A stretch of DNA of 64,000 nt from NCBI GenBank assembly GCA_945889315.1, contig CAMDBP010000005.1:1-64000 (forward strand). The letters are read 5' to 3'. Under the pieces are notes generated by a model. It was not told the DNA's origin and did not search any database. It saw only the letters and a program-made list of their open reading frames with translations. Shown one piece after another: positions 31,533 through 41,480 of the stretch (its first letter is position 1; each line of letters begins with the position of its first letter). Origin of the DNA: Chitinophaga pinensis (GTDB lineage Bacteria; Bacteroidota; Bacteroidia; NS11-12g; UBA9320). A program made the translations under genes and the position numbers.

Positions 31533-32750
31533 CTAAAAACGCTTGGCTAAACCAATCCCTAAACTATAATTATGTGTTTGAAGTGGTGCAAATGCAGATT
31601 GTAAACCCATAAAGTTTAGATAGTAGTTAAATCCTTTCGTTGTACTTATTTCGATAGCCTCTCTCCAGGTTAGTCCGGTGAAACTTCCATAACCTAAAGC
31701 AGATAATACTTTTACGTTTTCGGACAAACGATGGTCGAGGGCAAGACTTCCGCTGATACCAAAATTTCCTAAGTCTATGGCTCTAAAATCTAACAGTAAT
31801 TTTGAATTTTCACTAACCATATAACTGCCACTTATATTGATATTTGAGGGCAAACTAAGCCACTTTTTAGGTTTAACACTCCTGTCTATAAATGCTGTAT
31901 AAGAGGTATCTATAAATTTAGAAAAGGAAGCATCCTTATTGCCAAATTGGTATTTATATCCGGCAAAAGATGCCGTTGTGTCTATGTAAGTTTCGTTTTG
32001 ATGAAACAAATAATTTATGTTTAAATCTGCTAAATTGAGGCCCAACGTTATTTTTTCACTCATCTTAAAATCAATATTATAGTTGAGATCCAAACCAATT
32101 CCATTAATTCCTGTTCCAACACGAGATGAAGAAAGCTTATCAAAATCTGCTTCTACAAATTCACCATTCGTTGCTGTATAAAGAGAAACGCTTGATGCAT
32201 TGATTTGCCTATAACTTGTAATTCCATTTAACCCGATTCCTAGTTTTGCACTAACCTTTTTATCCTTCATTGTTTTTAGGGTTATACCCCCTGAAACAGC
32301 TGATCCACTTAAAAAATTAAGATTCCCACTACTTACTTTCTGATCTTGAAAAGCAGCATTTCCAAATAAAATTAACTGCGTAAATGCCGTTCCACCAGAG
32401 TATCCGACCACGTTTCTATTTTTTGCATAAACCCCAACAGAGGAATTGATTTTATACTCCATTTCCCCTTTAATTTGAGCATAAAAATTTGTTCGCTTTT
32501 TTTGAGATTCTAAAAATGTTTGCTTTCCATCAGAAATAAACCCAGATCTAAATAGGACATCATTAAACATTCCATTATTAAAACTGTTCGATCCTACATT
32601 TGCATCTAGTTCTATTTTTATAGCGTTAGGAGTCCATAAATCATCCAAACCACTGCTCAAGAATACAAATTGATTCTCTGACTTCATTGAATATTGAGCG
32701 CTAGCAAACAAAACGATAAAAACGAGTATGAAACTATAACTTATTCTCAT
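31533..32750 (-). CDS. Outer-membrane beta-barrel family protein (DUF5723-like)
   Basis: Signal peptide, alternating beta-rich sequence, C-terminal 'YSLGIGLAKRF' ending in Phe. Confidence 0.65.
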   Translation of the reverse strand: MRISYSFILVFIVLFASAQYSMKSENQFVFLSSGLDDLWTPNAIKIELDANVGSNSFNNGMFNDVLFRSGFISDGKQTFLESQKKRTNFYAQIKGEMEYKINSSVGVYAKNRNVVGYSGGTAFTQLILFGNAAFQDQKVSSGNLNFLSGSAVSGGITLKTMKDKKVSAKLGIGLNGITSYRQINASSVSLYTATNGEFVEADFDKLSSSRVGTGINGIGLDLNYNIDFKMSEKITLGLNLADLNINYLFHQNETYIDTTASFAGYKYQFGNKDASFSKFIDTSYTAFIDRSVKPKKWLSLPSNINISGSYMVSENSKLLLDFRAIDLGNFGISGSLALDHRLSENVKVLSALGYGSFTGLTWREAIEISTTKGFNYYLNFMGLQSAFAPLQTHNYSLGIGLAKRF

Positions 32751-34788
32751 AGGTAATATCCGATACTATTTTAAGCTTAATTTTATAATCGCTATACATT
32801 TTATAGCGCTTTGCATCTGTTGTTGAAAAGCGACCTGTGATTCTGATTTGCGTCGCATTTTGTATTGCAAGCATATCAGACCGATTCAGCATAGCAACCA
32901 GTTCGCTTTGCCTGGCTACTAAAGTTTTACCTGTTACCGGATCTACTTCAGCCTCTTTAATAATATTATTTTCGTTTTTAAAGGCCAATGCCATAACTAC
33001 GCCGTTATCATCTAAAAATGCTAATTCCAATACCGCTTCAATTGGAAACTCATTTAACGCTAAAACAGAAAGCTTGGCCTCTTTTAAATTGCTAATCTGC
33101 TCATATTCAAATAAATTTGATTTTCGGGTTTCTGTAACAGTCAAGTCTTTTAGGCCCACAATTAAAGGAACTTCAAGTTTAAAATTGACTAGAAGCTTAC
33201 TATAATCAAAGGCGAAATCTGATTGATTTAACGTGCCATTTGGTCTGATTTTTACTTGTATGTTGGGTACTATACGATCTGGTAAGTTTTCAATAAACTG
33301 TTTAATGTTTGAATTGCTCTTGTTGAGTGTAAGTATTTGTTCGTCAGGTTTTAATGATGTTCCAAGATTTACGGCTCGCTTGAGAAATATGGGTGAACTT
33401 AAAGCGGTTGATGTTAATTTAACCTTTTTATTTGCTCCCGAATTTTGTCCAACAATTTCATTCGTAGTGATTAAAGATTCGATGCCAAAACTATTGTAAA
33501 AATTTAGTTCTAGAGATGCATCCTCTAAAGACAAGTTTCCTTTAAAATTTTTAAGCGCTGGCAATTCTAAAGAGTCTTTTATGGTGAAATTGTGCAACCC
33601 CGGGTCTCCGATTATCAACTCTGGGATTACATCTACTAGGCCAAACTCAATTTTAATTTTATCACTTAGTGAAAGGGTTCTCTCTATGCCCGTATATTCT
33701 ATTTTTGCAACCAATTCATTATAGATATGGTTAAAATAGGGGGCAACTGAGTTTTTTTCACCATATAAATGAATTACAAAACCATCAATTGGAAACCGTT
33801 CTTCCAAATAAATCCGTTGTCCTTTCGGAGATGCTGGAATCTTCCACTCTTTATAAATAGGCCCACTTTGTCCAGATCTGCTACTTTGAGGAATCTTGTA
33901 TTGTAAAATGATTGCCTCTTCAATACTTGATTCTACCTTCATTAGGATAGAACCTGTCTTCACGTTTACCTGAGTTAATTCAGCTCCACCAAAGGTATAT
34001 TTCGTCTCATCATTTCGCTCGACCAGATTTTGAGCAGGAAACACTGCTGTTGCTGATTGAGGTTTTAAACCTCTTACACCAAATGTAATTCTTAAACCTT
34101 TTTTAATATCAATAAGTACAGGTCCATCACTCGCCTTTGTTTTTACTCTCTTTACCCGCAGCTCTAGCTTTCCTTTCACCGTTTTGCCTTCTAAATTGTA
34201 CGCTTTTGTTTGCGTAGTATTAGGGCCTAAGTTCGTAAATGTTCCAGCCACAACCACCGTGTTTGTGCCATCATCATTGATTAATTCAAAATCCATTAAT
34301 TCAGCGGTTACAGGCAAATCATTGCTGATGCTAATATCTATCCATCCCTCAATAAACGTAGCGGTGCTAAAAAACTCTTTGCTTACATCGATCTTGGTTC
34401 CTTGGTTAGTTTGTACATCTTGTGCAGGAAGATCCGTGGTTTGACCGTTCAAAAAAACACTTGCCGGATATATTTCTTGCAGTGTCAAGGTGTCAATGAA
34501 GGATCTATCCTCTAAAACTAGACTCGAAAGAGTAACCTCAATACTTTCTACTCTGTCAGGAATAACCAAAATATCTTGAATACTAGTTATCCCATAAGCC
34601 TCTTCAAAAACAACATCAATCGTATTGTCATTGTTTTTTCTCGTGAGCGAGTCAGGAATCAAATTCCCTAAGGTAAGCTCGGTTTCAATTAGCGGTGCGA
34701 GCCAGTTACTTTCACTCGAAAATTTCTCTTTGGCGCATCCTATAAATAAGAGACAAAATAGTACCAACGACGAAGTCGATTTAATCAT
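32734..34788 (-). CDS. Large lipoprotein of unknown function
   Basis: Lipobox 'SSLVLFCLLFIGCAKEKFSSESNWLAPLIETELTLGNLIPD'; overlaps start of downstream barrel gene, suggesting an operon. Confidence 0.7.
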   Translation of the reverse strand: MIKSTSSLVLFCLLFIGCAKEKFSSESNWLAPLIETELTLGNLIPDSLTRKNNDNTIDVVFEEAYGITSIQDILVIPDRVESIEVTLSSLVLEDRSFIDTLTLQEIYPASVFLNGQTTDLPAQDVQTNQGTKIDVSKEFFSTATFIEGWIDISISNDLPVTAELMDFELINDDGTNTVVVAGTFTNLGPNTTQTKAYNLEGKTVKGKLELRVKRVKTKASDGPVLIDIKKGLRITFGVRGLKPQSATAVFPAQNLVERNDETKYTFGGAELTQVNVKTGSILMKVESSIEEAIILQYKIPQSSRSGQSGPIYKEWKIPASPKGQRIYLEERFPIDGFVIHLYGEKNSVAPYFNHIYNELVAKIEYTGIERTLSLSDKIKIEFGLVDVIPELIIGDPGLHNFTIKDSLELPALKNFKGNLSLEDASLELNFYNSFGIESLITTNEIVGQNSGANKKVKLTSTALSSPIFLKRAVNLGTSLKPDEQILTLNKSNSNIKQFIENLPDRIVPNIQVKIRPNGTLNQSDFAFDYSKLLVNFKLEVPLIVGLKDLTVTETRKSNLFEYEQISNLKEAKLSVLALNEFPIEAVLELAFLDDNGVVMALAFKNENNIIKEAEVDPVTGKTLVARQSELVAMLNRSDMLAIQNATQIRITGRFSTTDAKRYKMYSDYKIKLKIVSDITYENKL

Positions 34789-34850
34789 GTCAACAAAGTA
34801 ACTTAATCTGTTATATTAATTACTATGTTTGTTTTGAAAATAGTACTTTA

Positions 34851-35498
34851 ATGTCATCACATCACTATGTAAAAGAAGGACAAGAGCCCGCGCTTATTAT
34901 AGCCAATGGCGAAATGTGCTCCTACGAATTGTTGGTTTCCATAATGGAATGGTGTCCTTTTGTGGTCGTGCTAGACGGCGCATATGCACGTGTGGTTAAC
35001 TTGCAAATAACCGCTGATGTAGTGATTGGCGATTTTGACAGTATCGAAGGCTTACCCCAAAATTTAACCACACAATTTATTCATATTGCAGATCAAGAAA
35101 CTACAGATCTAGAGAAAGCACTAGGCTTTTTAATAAACAAGGGGTACAGCGATATCAATATCGTATGGGCCACAGGAAAACGATTAGACCACACCTTAAA
35201 TAACTTCGCCATTATGGGTAAGTATCCTGGGCACAAAATTGTAATTTATGATGACCACTCTAAGGCATTTATATTGCCTAAAAGCTTTTCAAAGATATAC
35301 AACACAGGCGACAAAATATCGTTGATTCCCATTAACCAAGCAGACGGAATTACCACCTCTAACTTGATGTATAAACTTGAAAATGAAAAACTTGAATACG
35401 GAAATCGCAGCGGTACAAGCAATCAAGTTATTGCCACAGGAGATGTTACTATACGTTATACGTCCGGAGTTCTTGCTTTGATAGAAAGTACAGATTAA
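34851..35498 (+). CDS. thiN: Thiamine pyrophosphokinase
   Basis: 'VVLDGAYARVVNLQITADVVIGDFDSIEGLP', 'QETTDLEKALGFLINKG', 'ATGKRLDHTLNN'. Confidence 0.93.
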   Translation: MSSHHYVKEGQEPALIIANGEMCSYELLVSIMEWCPFVVVLDGAYARVVNLQITADVVIGDFDSIEGLPQNLTTQFIHIADQETTDLEKALGFLINKGYSDINIVWATGKRLDHTLNNFAIMGKYPGHKIVIYDDHSKAFILPKSFSKIYNTGDKISLIPINQADGITTSNLMYKLENEKLEYGNRSGTSNQVIATGDVTIRYTSGVLALIESTD

Positions 35499-36973
35499 CG
35501 GCTATAGTTTGGAGCTTCTTTGGTGATGGTAACATCATGCGGATGACTTTCTCTTATTCCAGAACCAGTAATGTGCGTAAACTGAGCTGTTTTTAACTCT
35601 TCTATGCTTGTAGATCCTGTATAGCCCATTCCCGCTCTTAAGCCTCCAATGTACTGATAAACTACTTCAGAAAGCTTTCCTTTAAAGGCGACAGTTCCTA
35701 CAATTCCTTCTGGAACAAGTTTGCCTATTTCTGCTTCTGCGTCTTGAAAATATCGATCTGTTGAACCTTTTTTCATAGCTTCAATAGAACCCATTCCACG
35801 GTAACTTTTCACCTTTCTCCCTTCGTAAAAAGAGACATCGCCAGGAGCCTCTTCTGTACCTGCAAAAAGACTTCCCGCCATGATACAATCCGCACCGGCT
35901 ACAATGGCTTTTACCAAGTCTCCGCTATAACGTATTCCGCCATCTGCTATAATAGGAACACCTGTACCTTCTAGCGCAAGAGCACATTCCATTACCGCAT
36001 TTAATTGGGGTACGCCTATTCCGGCTATGATTCTAGTTGTGCAAATAGATCCAGGACCCACACCCACTTTTACCGCGTCTGCTCCATTATCTGCTAAGTA
36101 CTTTGCTGCAGCACCTGTTGCCACATTTCCAACAATTACTTGTAAATCAGGAAATTTTGCTTTTACTTTTTTCAGTTCATCTACCACCCCTTTTGAGTGT
36201 CCATGTGCTGTATCTATGGCTATAACATCTACATCTTCGGCTACAAGAGCCGTAACTCTTTCTAGCGTATCTGCTGTAACCCCAACGGCCGCTCCCACCA
36301 TAAGCCTTCCAAAAGAATCCTTACATGCTTTGGGATGATTTTTTACTTTTTGAATATCCTTAAAGGTAATTAGACCGAGTAATGTGTTTTCGGAGTCAAC
36401 TACAGGTAGTTTTTCTATTTTGTGTTTTTGTAGGATTTGTTCAGCTTCTTTTAAATCTGTACCATGTGCAGCCGTAACAAGTGGATGCTTGGTCATAACT
36501 TCTTCAATAGGCGTACTTAAGTCTATCTGAAAGCGCAAATCTCTGTTGGTTATTATACCAACTAATTTATGGCTATCGTCAATAATTGGAATTCCGCCTA
36601 TTCGGTTTACCTTCATTACATTAACCGCTTCCGCTAACGTGTTGGTACTTTTAAGCGTAACGGGATCTTTAATCATTCCGCTTTCCGAACGTTTTACTTT
36701 TTTTATTTCAGCAGCCTGTTCAGCGATTGACATGTTCTTATGTACTATCCCTATTCCCCCTTCTCTAGCAATTGCTATTGCTAAATCCGACTCTGTTACG
36801 GTGTCCATGGCCGCACTTATAATGGGTATATTAATGGATAATTTTTTAGTAAGGCGGGTTTTTGTATTCGTATCGCGAGGTAAAACTTCAGAGTAACGAG
36901 GCAAAACAAGCACATCGTCAAACGTTAAACCTTGATACGCAATTTTAGAAATTTTGGGTTGAGACATCAGCAA
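35495..36973 (-). CDS. guaB: IMP dehydrogenase
   Basis: 'LTFDDVLVLPRYSEVLP', CBS pair, 'VKVGVGPGSICTTRIIAGIGVPQ', 'YRGMGSIEAM'. Confidence 0.97.
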   Translation of the reverse strand: MLMSQPKISKIAYQGLTFDDVLVLPRYSEVLPRDTNTKTRLTKKLSINIPIISAAMDTVTESDLAIAIAREGGIGIVHKNMSIAEQAAEIKKVKRSESGMIKDPVTLKSTNTLAEAVNVMKVNRIGGIPIIDDSHKLVGIITNRDLRFQIDLSTPIEEVMTKHPLVTAAHGTDLKEAEQILQKHKIEKLPVVDSENTLLGLITFKDIQKVKNHPKACKDSFGRLMVGAAVGVTADTLERVTALVAEDVDVIAIDTAHGHSKGVVDELKKVKAKFPDLQVIVGNVATGAAAKYLADNGADAVKVGVGPGSICTTRIIAGIGVPQLNAVMECALALEGTGVPIIADGGIRYSGDLVKAIVAGADCIMAGSLFAGTEEAPGDVSFYEGRKVKSYRGMGSIEAMKKGSTDRYFQDAEAEIGKLVPEGIVGTVAFKGKLSEVVYQYIGGLRAGMGYTGSTSIEELKTAQFTHITGSGIRESHPHDVTITKEAPNYSR

Positions 36974-36997
36974 ATATTGGATTTGTTATTTGCCGCA

Positions 36998-37005
36998 CAA
37001 AAGTA
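36998..37005 (-). promoter_or_regulatory. Bacteroidota-type -7 element (TACTTTTG) upstream of guaB
   Basis: + strand CAAAAGTA; matches TAnnTTTG on - strand 24 nt upstream of start. Confidence 0.4.
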
Positions 37006-37128
37006 CTCTCAAACTATCCGAATCACCTAATTTATTTAAGGCGATTCGTGTTTCTTTTTACTTTACTAAGAGATTTTAAGGATAATCAGCCAAATCCAAC
37101 CACAAATAATTGCATAGCTTTGCTCCAT

Positions 37129-37136
37129 TATCTTTG
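37129..37136 (+). promoter_or_regulatory. Bacteroidota-type -7 element (TATCTTTG) upstream of TPR gene
   Basis: Match to TAnnTTTG; a second match TAGCTTTG lies at 37115-37122. Confidence 0.45.
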
Positions 37137-37147
37137 CACAGCATAAA

Positions 37148-38980
37148 ATGAAGTCCCTCTTCTTGTTTGCCTTAATTGTTGTTTCGTCTGTGTGCTTTTC
37201 TCAAAGTACAGACGAAAAACTTGCTGCCCAGTTTTTTGAAAACCAGGAGTTTGAAAAGGCATCTGAACTGTATAGAAAACTTTATAAAGAAAATGACAAC
37301 TCTATTTATATCTACGAAAACTACCTTCAGACACTTATTGCACTAAAAGACCTTAAAACTGCAGAAAAATTGGTTGAAAAAGCCATAACACAAAACCCTA
37401 AGCGCGGCAACTACGAGGTAGATTTAGGCTATTTGTACCTGCGATTAGGTGAAAAGGAATCAGCAAAAAAGTATTTGGAGAAGGTTGTAAAAGAATACTC
37501 AACAGATAAAAATCAAGTACTACTAATTGCCAACGCTTTAATGCAGCGCCAGTTGAACGATTACGCAATTGCGGCTTACGAACAGGGCACAAAAAAATTT
37601 GGTGCGCTCTCTTTTTATAATCAACTGCTTTCTCAATACAGAGTGAAGGGAAACACAACGGCATTAACAGACTTTTCACTCGAGGTGCTTTCTGAAGAAC
37701 AAAATGCTTTTGATTACATTGTACGTGTACTAGATGTGGTTTACGAAAAACCGGAATCTGTCGAATACCTGCAACAACGCACACTGTTGTATGCCCAAAA
37801 AAACCCAGGCAATCCCGTGTTTGACGAATTATTACTTGAGGTTTTTTTACAACAAAAGAAATACCTGGCAGCCATGCGACAAGTTATTTCTCTGGATAAA
37901 CGCAATGGAAATAGAGGATCTCGCGTTATGGGTTTTGCTAAATCCTGCGAGCAAAATAAAGAATATTCTTCGGCACTCAAGGCTTACGAATATGTCATAA
38001 ATCTGGGAAAAGAAGAGCCGAATTATTTAGCGGCCGAACAAGGTTTAATAAACTCACTTTACCTTAAAACCACCCATAGCATAAATCCAGATAAAGTAGA
38101 AGTAGCTGAACTTATTCAAAAAATAGAAGGTTTTGTAAACCTAAATGGGGTCAGTTTTAATACCGCCTACAGCTTATTTCGATTAGCGGAATTACAAATT
38201 TTTTATAACCATAATCCGACGGGGGGTAGTGCAATCTTAGAAAAAATAATAGCCACTCCTAGACTACAAATTCATTTTTTGGCAGAGTGCAAGCTCCTGC
38301 TGGGAGATGCCTACCTTATGTTAAACAATGTATGGGATGCCAAGCTAATGTATGGTCAGGTGGATAAAGAATTTATGGAAGACGCGCTGGGACAAGAAGC
38401 TAAGTTTAAAAATGCTAAACTGTCTTACTTTCAAGGTGATTTTGAATGGGCCGCATCTCAACTAGATATTTTAAAAACGGCAACCACGCAACTTATAAGC
38501 AATAACGCTATAGAGCTATCCCTGCTTATACAAGACAATACTGGACTTGACAGTACCACGGATGCCATGAAGGAATACGCCTCAGCAGAGTTTCTATTGT
38601 ACCAAAATCAAATCGAGAAATGCACACAAATACTTAATATGCTGCCTTTTAAATATCCTAATCATACACTTAACGATGAAATATATTTTCTAAAAGCCAA
38701 GGTGCAGGAAAAATTAGGAAACTATGAAGAAGCCAATATGCTTTACACCATTGTTTACGAAAAATACGGTGATGATATCCTAGCAGATAACGCCCTGTAT
38801 AGATCTGCCAATATTACGTTGTATATTTTCAACGATACTCAAAAAGCACAAGCGCTTTTTGAAAAAGTTGTATTGAATTACAACTCCAGCCTTTTTGTAA
38901 TAGACGCCCGTAAAATGTATTTTGGCCTTAAAGAAGGATTAACCAAAGAAGAACTTTTTCGCGACGAATTGCTAAACTAG
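37148..38980 (+). CDS. Secreted tetratricopeptide repeat protein
   Basis: Signal peptide followed by many TPR-like helices ('AEKLVEKAITQNPKRGNYEVDLGYLYLRLGEKESAKKYLEKVV'). Confidence 0.85.
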   Translation: MKSLFLFALIVVSSVCFSQSTDEKLAAQFFENQEFEKASELYRKLYKENDNSIYIYENYLQTLIALKDLKTAEKLVEKAITQNPKRGNYEVDLGYLYLRLGEKESAKKYLEKVVKEYSTDKNQVLLIANALMQRQLNDYAIAAYEQGTKKFGALSFYNQLLSQYRVKGNTTALTDFSLEVLSEEQNAFDYIVRVLDVVYEKPESVEYLQQRTLLYAQKNPGNPVFDELLLEVFLQQKKYLAAMRQVISLDKRNGNRGSRVMGFAKSCEQNKEYSSALKAYEYVINLGKEEPNYLAAEQGLINSLYLKTTHSINPDKVEVAELIQKIEGFVNLNGVSFNTAYSLFRLAELQIFYNHNPTGGSAILEKIIATPRLQIHFLAECKLLLGDAYLMLNNVWDAKLMYGQVDKEFMEDALGQEAKFKNAKLSYFQGDFEWAASQLDILKTATTQLISNNAIELSLLIQDNTGLDSTTDAMKEYASAEFLLYQNQIEKCTQILNMLPFKYPNHTLNDEIYFLKAKVQEKLGNYEEANMLYTIVYEKYGDDILADNALYRSANITLYIFNDTQKAQALFEKVVLNYNSSLFVIDARKMYFGLKEGLTKEELFRDELLN

Positions 38981-38988
38981 ATCTAACC

Positions 38989-40437
38989 ATAAACAAGTAT
39001 CTTACATACCTTTTTTTAGCGATAGGATTTTTTATTCTCTCGGTTCCCCTTTGGCTCAACGTAGACCAATTGCCAATAAGGCTTTGGGATGAGTCTCGCA
39101 ATGCCGTAAACGCTATTGAGATGTTGCAAAATGGTGATTATATCATCCGTAGTTACGAAAATAAACCTGAAATTTGGAACCTGAAACCACCATTGCTTAC
39201 TTGGTTGCAGGTTATCGCGATGCGCGTAGTTGGACTAAACGAAATTGCCATTCGCTTGCCGTCTATTTTGGCGTCTATAGGCTCGCTTTTCATTTTATTT
39301 CTATGGACATTTAGACTAACTAAGAGTTATGCATTTGCTTTTTTGGGTGCTGGCATTTTAACTACCTCTGCTGGTTTTTATGGCGAACACGTGGGTAGAT
39401 TCGGCGATCATGATGCGCTATTGGTATTCTTTAGTACCGCCCTAACTTACAGTTGCTACCTCTATTACCTAACAAACAAAAGTCGCTACTTGTATTGGTC
39501 GGCACTGGCTGTGTGTTTGGGTATATTAACCAAGAGCATCGCTATACTTATCATGTTGCCCGGTATTGCATTGTTTTTTGCAACACAAAAAAGGGCAATT
39601 GAAACACTTGCCAACAACCATTTGTATTTTGCTATTGCGCTAGGGCTCGTTCCTGTAATCGGTTATTACGGTATAAGAGAATATTTACAACCTGGCTTTT
39701 TGAGGTTCGTTTGGAATGACGAGTTATTCCCGCGATACTTTAATTCAAGTGAAAATTTTGACTATCCGAGTGAAAATTTTTGGTATTATTTCAAACTATT
39801 ATGGAATAAGCATATGGCTGTATGGCCCCTGTTGCTTCCTGTTGTTTTGTCTGTTCCGTTTTTGAAACGTAAAAATGAGGGGTGGCTATACTTATTAATA
39901 ACATCTGTTTCCTACTTGCTCATTCTATCCAAAGGAACTAAAAACTACTGGTATGATGCATCGGTAATTCCGCTATTGTCTGCACTAATTGCCGTGAGTG
40001 TTCACGTTGTGTACTCTCGGTTATTTAAAACTAAAACGTACGCTTTGGTGCTCGTTTTAGGGCTGCTATACTTGCCATTTACCTATGCGCATAACTATGC
40101 ACTTTATCCTTCTGAAAAATATTATGAATGGGAAACCAATGGGATTTCTCACTTTTTAACCGATGAAAATCATCTCCAAAATCTAACAGCCAATACGCAA
40201 CTACTTTTAGACACTACATACGGCTATGAACCCCATCTTTTTTATGTGAAAAAACTGCGAATAGAAAAGTTGTTGCCGCTAGAACGCACCATTATTCAAC
40301 ACGTAAAAACGAGTGATACGTTACTTATTGGTCATGAAAGCACCTTAAATGCTTTAAAATTGGGTTATGAAATTACGGTACTAGACAGCTCGTACAGCCA
40401 TACCAAACTGGTGGCGGTAGGAAAATCCTTGCTATAA
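38989..40437 (+). CDS. GT39-like membrane glycosyltransferase (ArnT/PMT type)
   Basis: 'LPIRLWDESRNAVNAIEMLQNGDYIIRSYENKPEIWNLKPPLLTWLQVIAMRVVGLNEIAIRLPS' plus multiple TM helices. Frame open upstream of the 39070 TTG, adding a TM segment (NKYLTYLFLAIGFFILSVPLWLNVDQ). Start uncertain; the ORF track starts at 39070. Confidence 0.85.
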   Translation: MNKYLTYLFLAIGFFILSVPLWLNVDQLPIRLWDESRNAVNAIEMLQNGDYIIRSYENKPEIWNLKPPLLTWLQVIAMRVVGLNEIAIRLPSILASIGSLFILFLWTFRLTKSYAFAFLGAGILTTSAGFYGEHVGRFGDHDALLVFFSTALTYSCYLYYLTNKSRYLYWSALAVCLGILTKSIAILIMLPGIALFFATQKRAIETLANNHLYFAIALGLVPVIGYYGIREYLQPGFLRFVWNDELFPRYFNSSENFDYPSENFWYYFKLLWNKHMAVWPLLLPVVLSVPFLKRKNEGWLYLLITSVSYLLILSKGTKNYWYDASVIPLLSALIAVSVHVVYSRLFKTKTYALVLVLGLLYLPFTYAHNYALYPSEKYYEWETNGISHFLTDENHLQNLTANTQLLLDTTYGYEPHLFYVKKLRIEKLLPLERTIIQHVKTSDTLLIGHESTLNALKLGYEITVLDSSYSHTKLVAVGKSLL

Positions 40438-41346
40438 GTAAAAACGATAAGCCAACTCTAGCCTTCCAAGGGCTCCATTTTCAAAATCAGTATTAAGCGG
40501 CACTCTATCATCACCAAAGCGAACTAAGCTTAATCCAAAATCTATCTTATCATTGTTTTGGTACACCCTAAACGAGCGGCCCAAAGAAGCGCCCACCATT
40601 CCTCTTATTATTACGCCTTTTATAGGTTCGTAACCTATGTGCGCCGCTATTTCGTTAGACAAATGGTGCACGTACAATGGGTATGCATAAATGGATATTC
40701 CGCCACCTTGTATATTATAGGACTTAACAGTGGCTCGCCAATTTACTCCTGCGGTTACCTTGGGTGTAATGCTATAATTTATCTTGGCATAAGAAGGAAT
40801 CATTGCGTCTATTTCTAGCTTGTTTTTTTGATAATAACCTCCAAAAAGGGGTACTAAAAATGGACCGAATCTGTCCCCGTTGATGTATGCTCCAAACTTA
40901 TAATTGAAATACTCGCTCTTTTTCAGTTTAGCCAATATTATTCCGCCAATCTGATAGTCGTTTTTGGTCAAACTTTCTTGAAAATTAGAGGCTATCTTGG
41001 GCAATAAGAGATACGTTGCACTCCACTTGTCTGAGTACTTTACATTCATTCCCAGTTTTAGTGTGTAAGCAGAGAAGGTAACCTCGTCTTCTTGTTGTTC
41101 AAAAAGCTTGGTTTGCAGCCGGTCATAAACCACCCCAAAGAGCAATGAACTTCCATTTTTTAACTTAACCGGGGCGGTTACGTTGATGTTGGCTTTTTGT
41201 AAGCTAGATGTGTTTAGGCTACTATCAAACTGATTTTGAGGTGTTTTTGTATACTCAGCAGTGGCTAAATCTACATATTCTTGAGCCTGCGCTACCTGGC
41301 ATACACCAACCAAAATCAATAGTTTAACCAGATTCATTTGATACAA
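40432..41346 (-). CDS. Outer-membrane protein of unknown function (DUF6268-like)
   Basis: Signal peptide, beta-rich sequence, C-terminal 'GRLELAYRFYL'. Confidence 0.6.
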   Translation of the reverse strand: MYQMNLVKLLILVGVCQVAQAQEYVDLATAEYTKTPQNQFDSSLNTSSLQKANINVTAPVKLKNGSSLLFGVVYDRLQTKLFEQQEDEVTFSAYTLKLGMNVKYSDKWSATYLLLPKIASNFQESLTKNDYQIGGIILAKLKKSEYFNYKFGAYINGDRFGPFLVPLFGGYYQKNKLEIDAMIPSYAKINYSITPKVTAGVNWRATVKSYNIQGGGISIYAYPLYVHHLSNEIAAHIGYEPIKGVIIRGMVGASLGRSFRVYQNNDKIDFGLSLVRFGDDRVPLNTDFENGALGRLELAYRFYL

Positions 41347-41480
41347 TTATAGGTTATTTTTCAAAAAAACAAAACACTACATATCAGCCTGTTGCAATTT
41401 CTCCTTGTGTCACTTTACCATAATCATGCTTTTTAATTTTCTTTTAGACTATATTATAGCCCAAATAAAAGATAATTATT

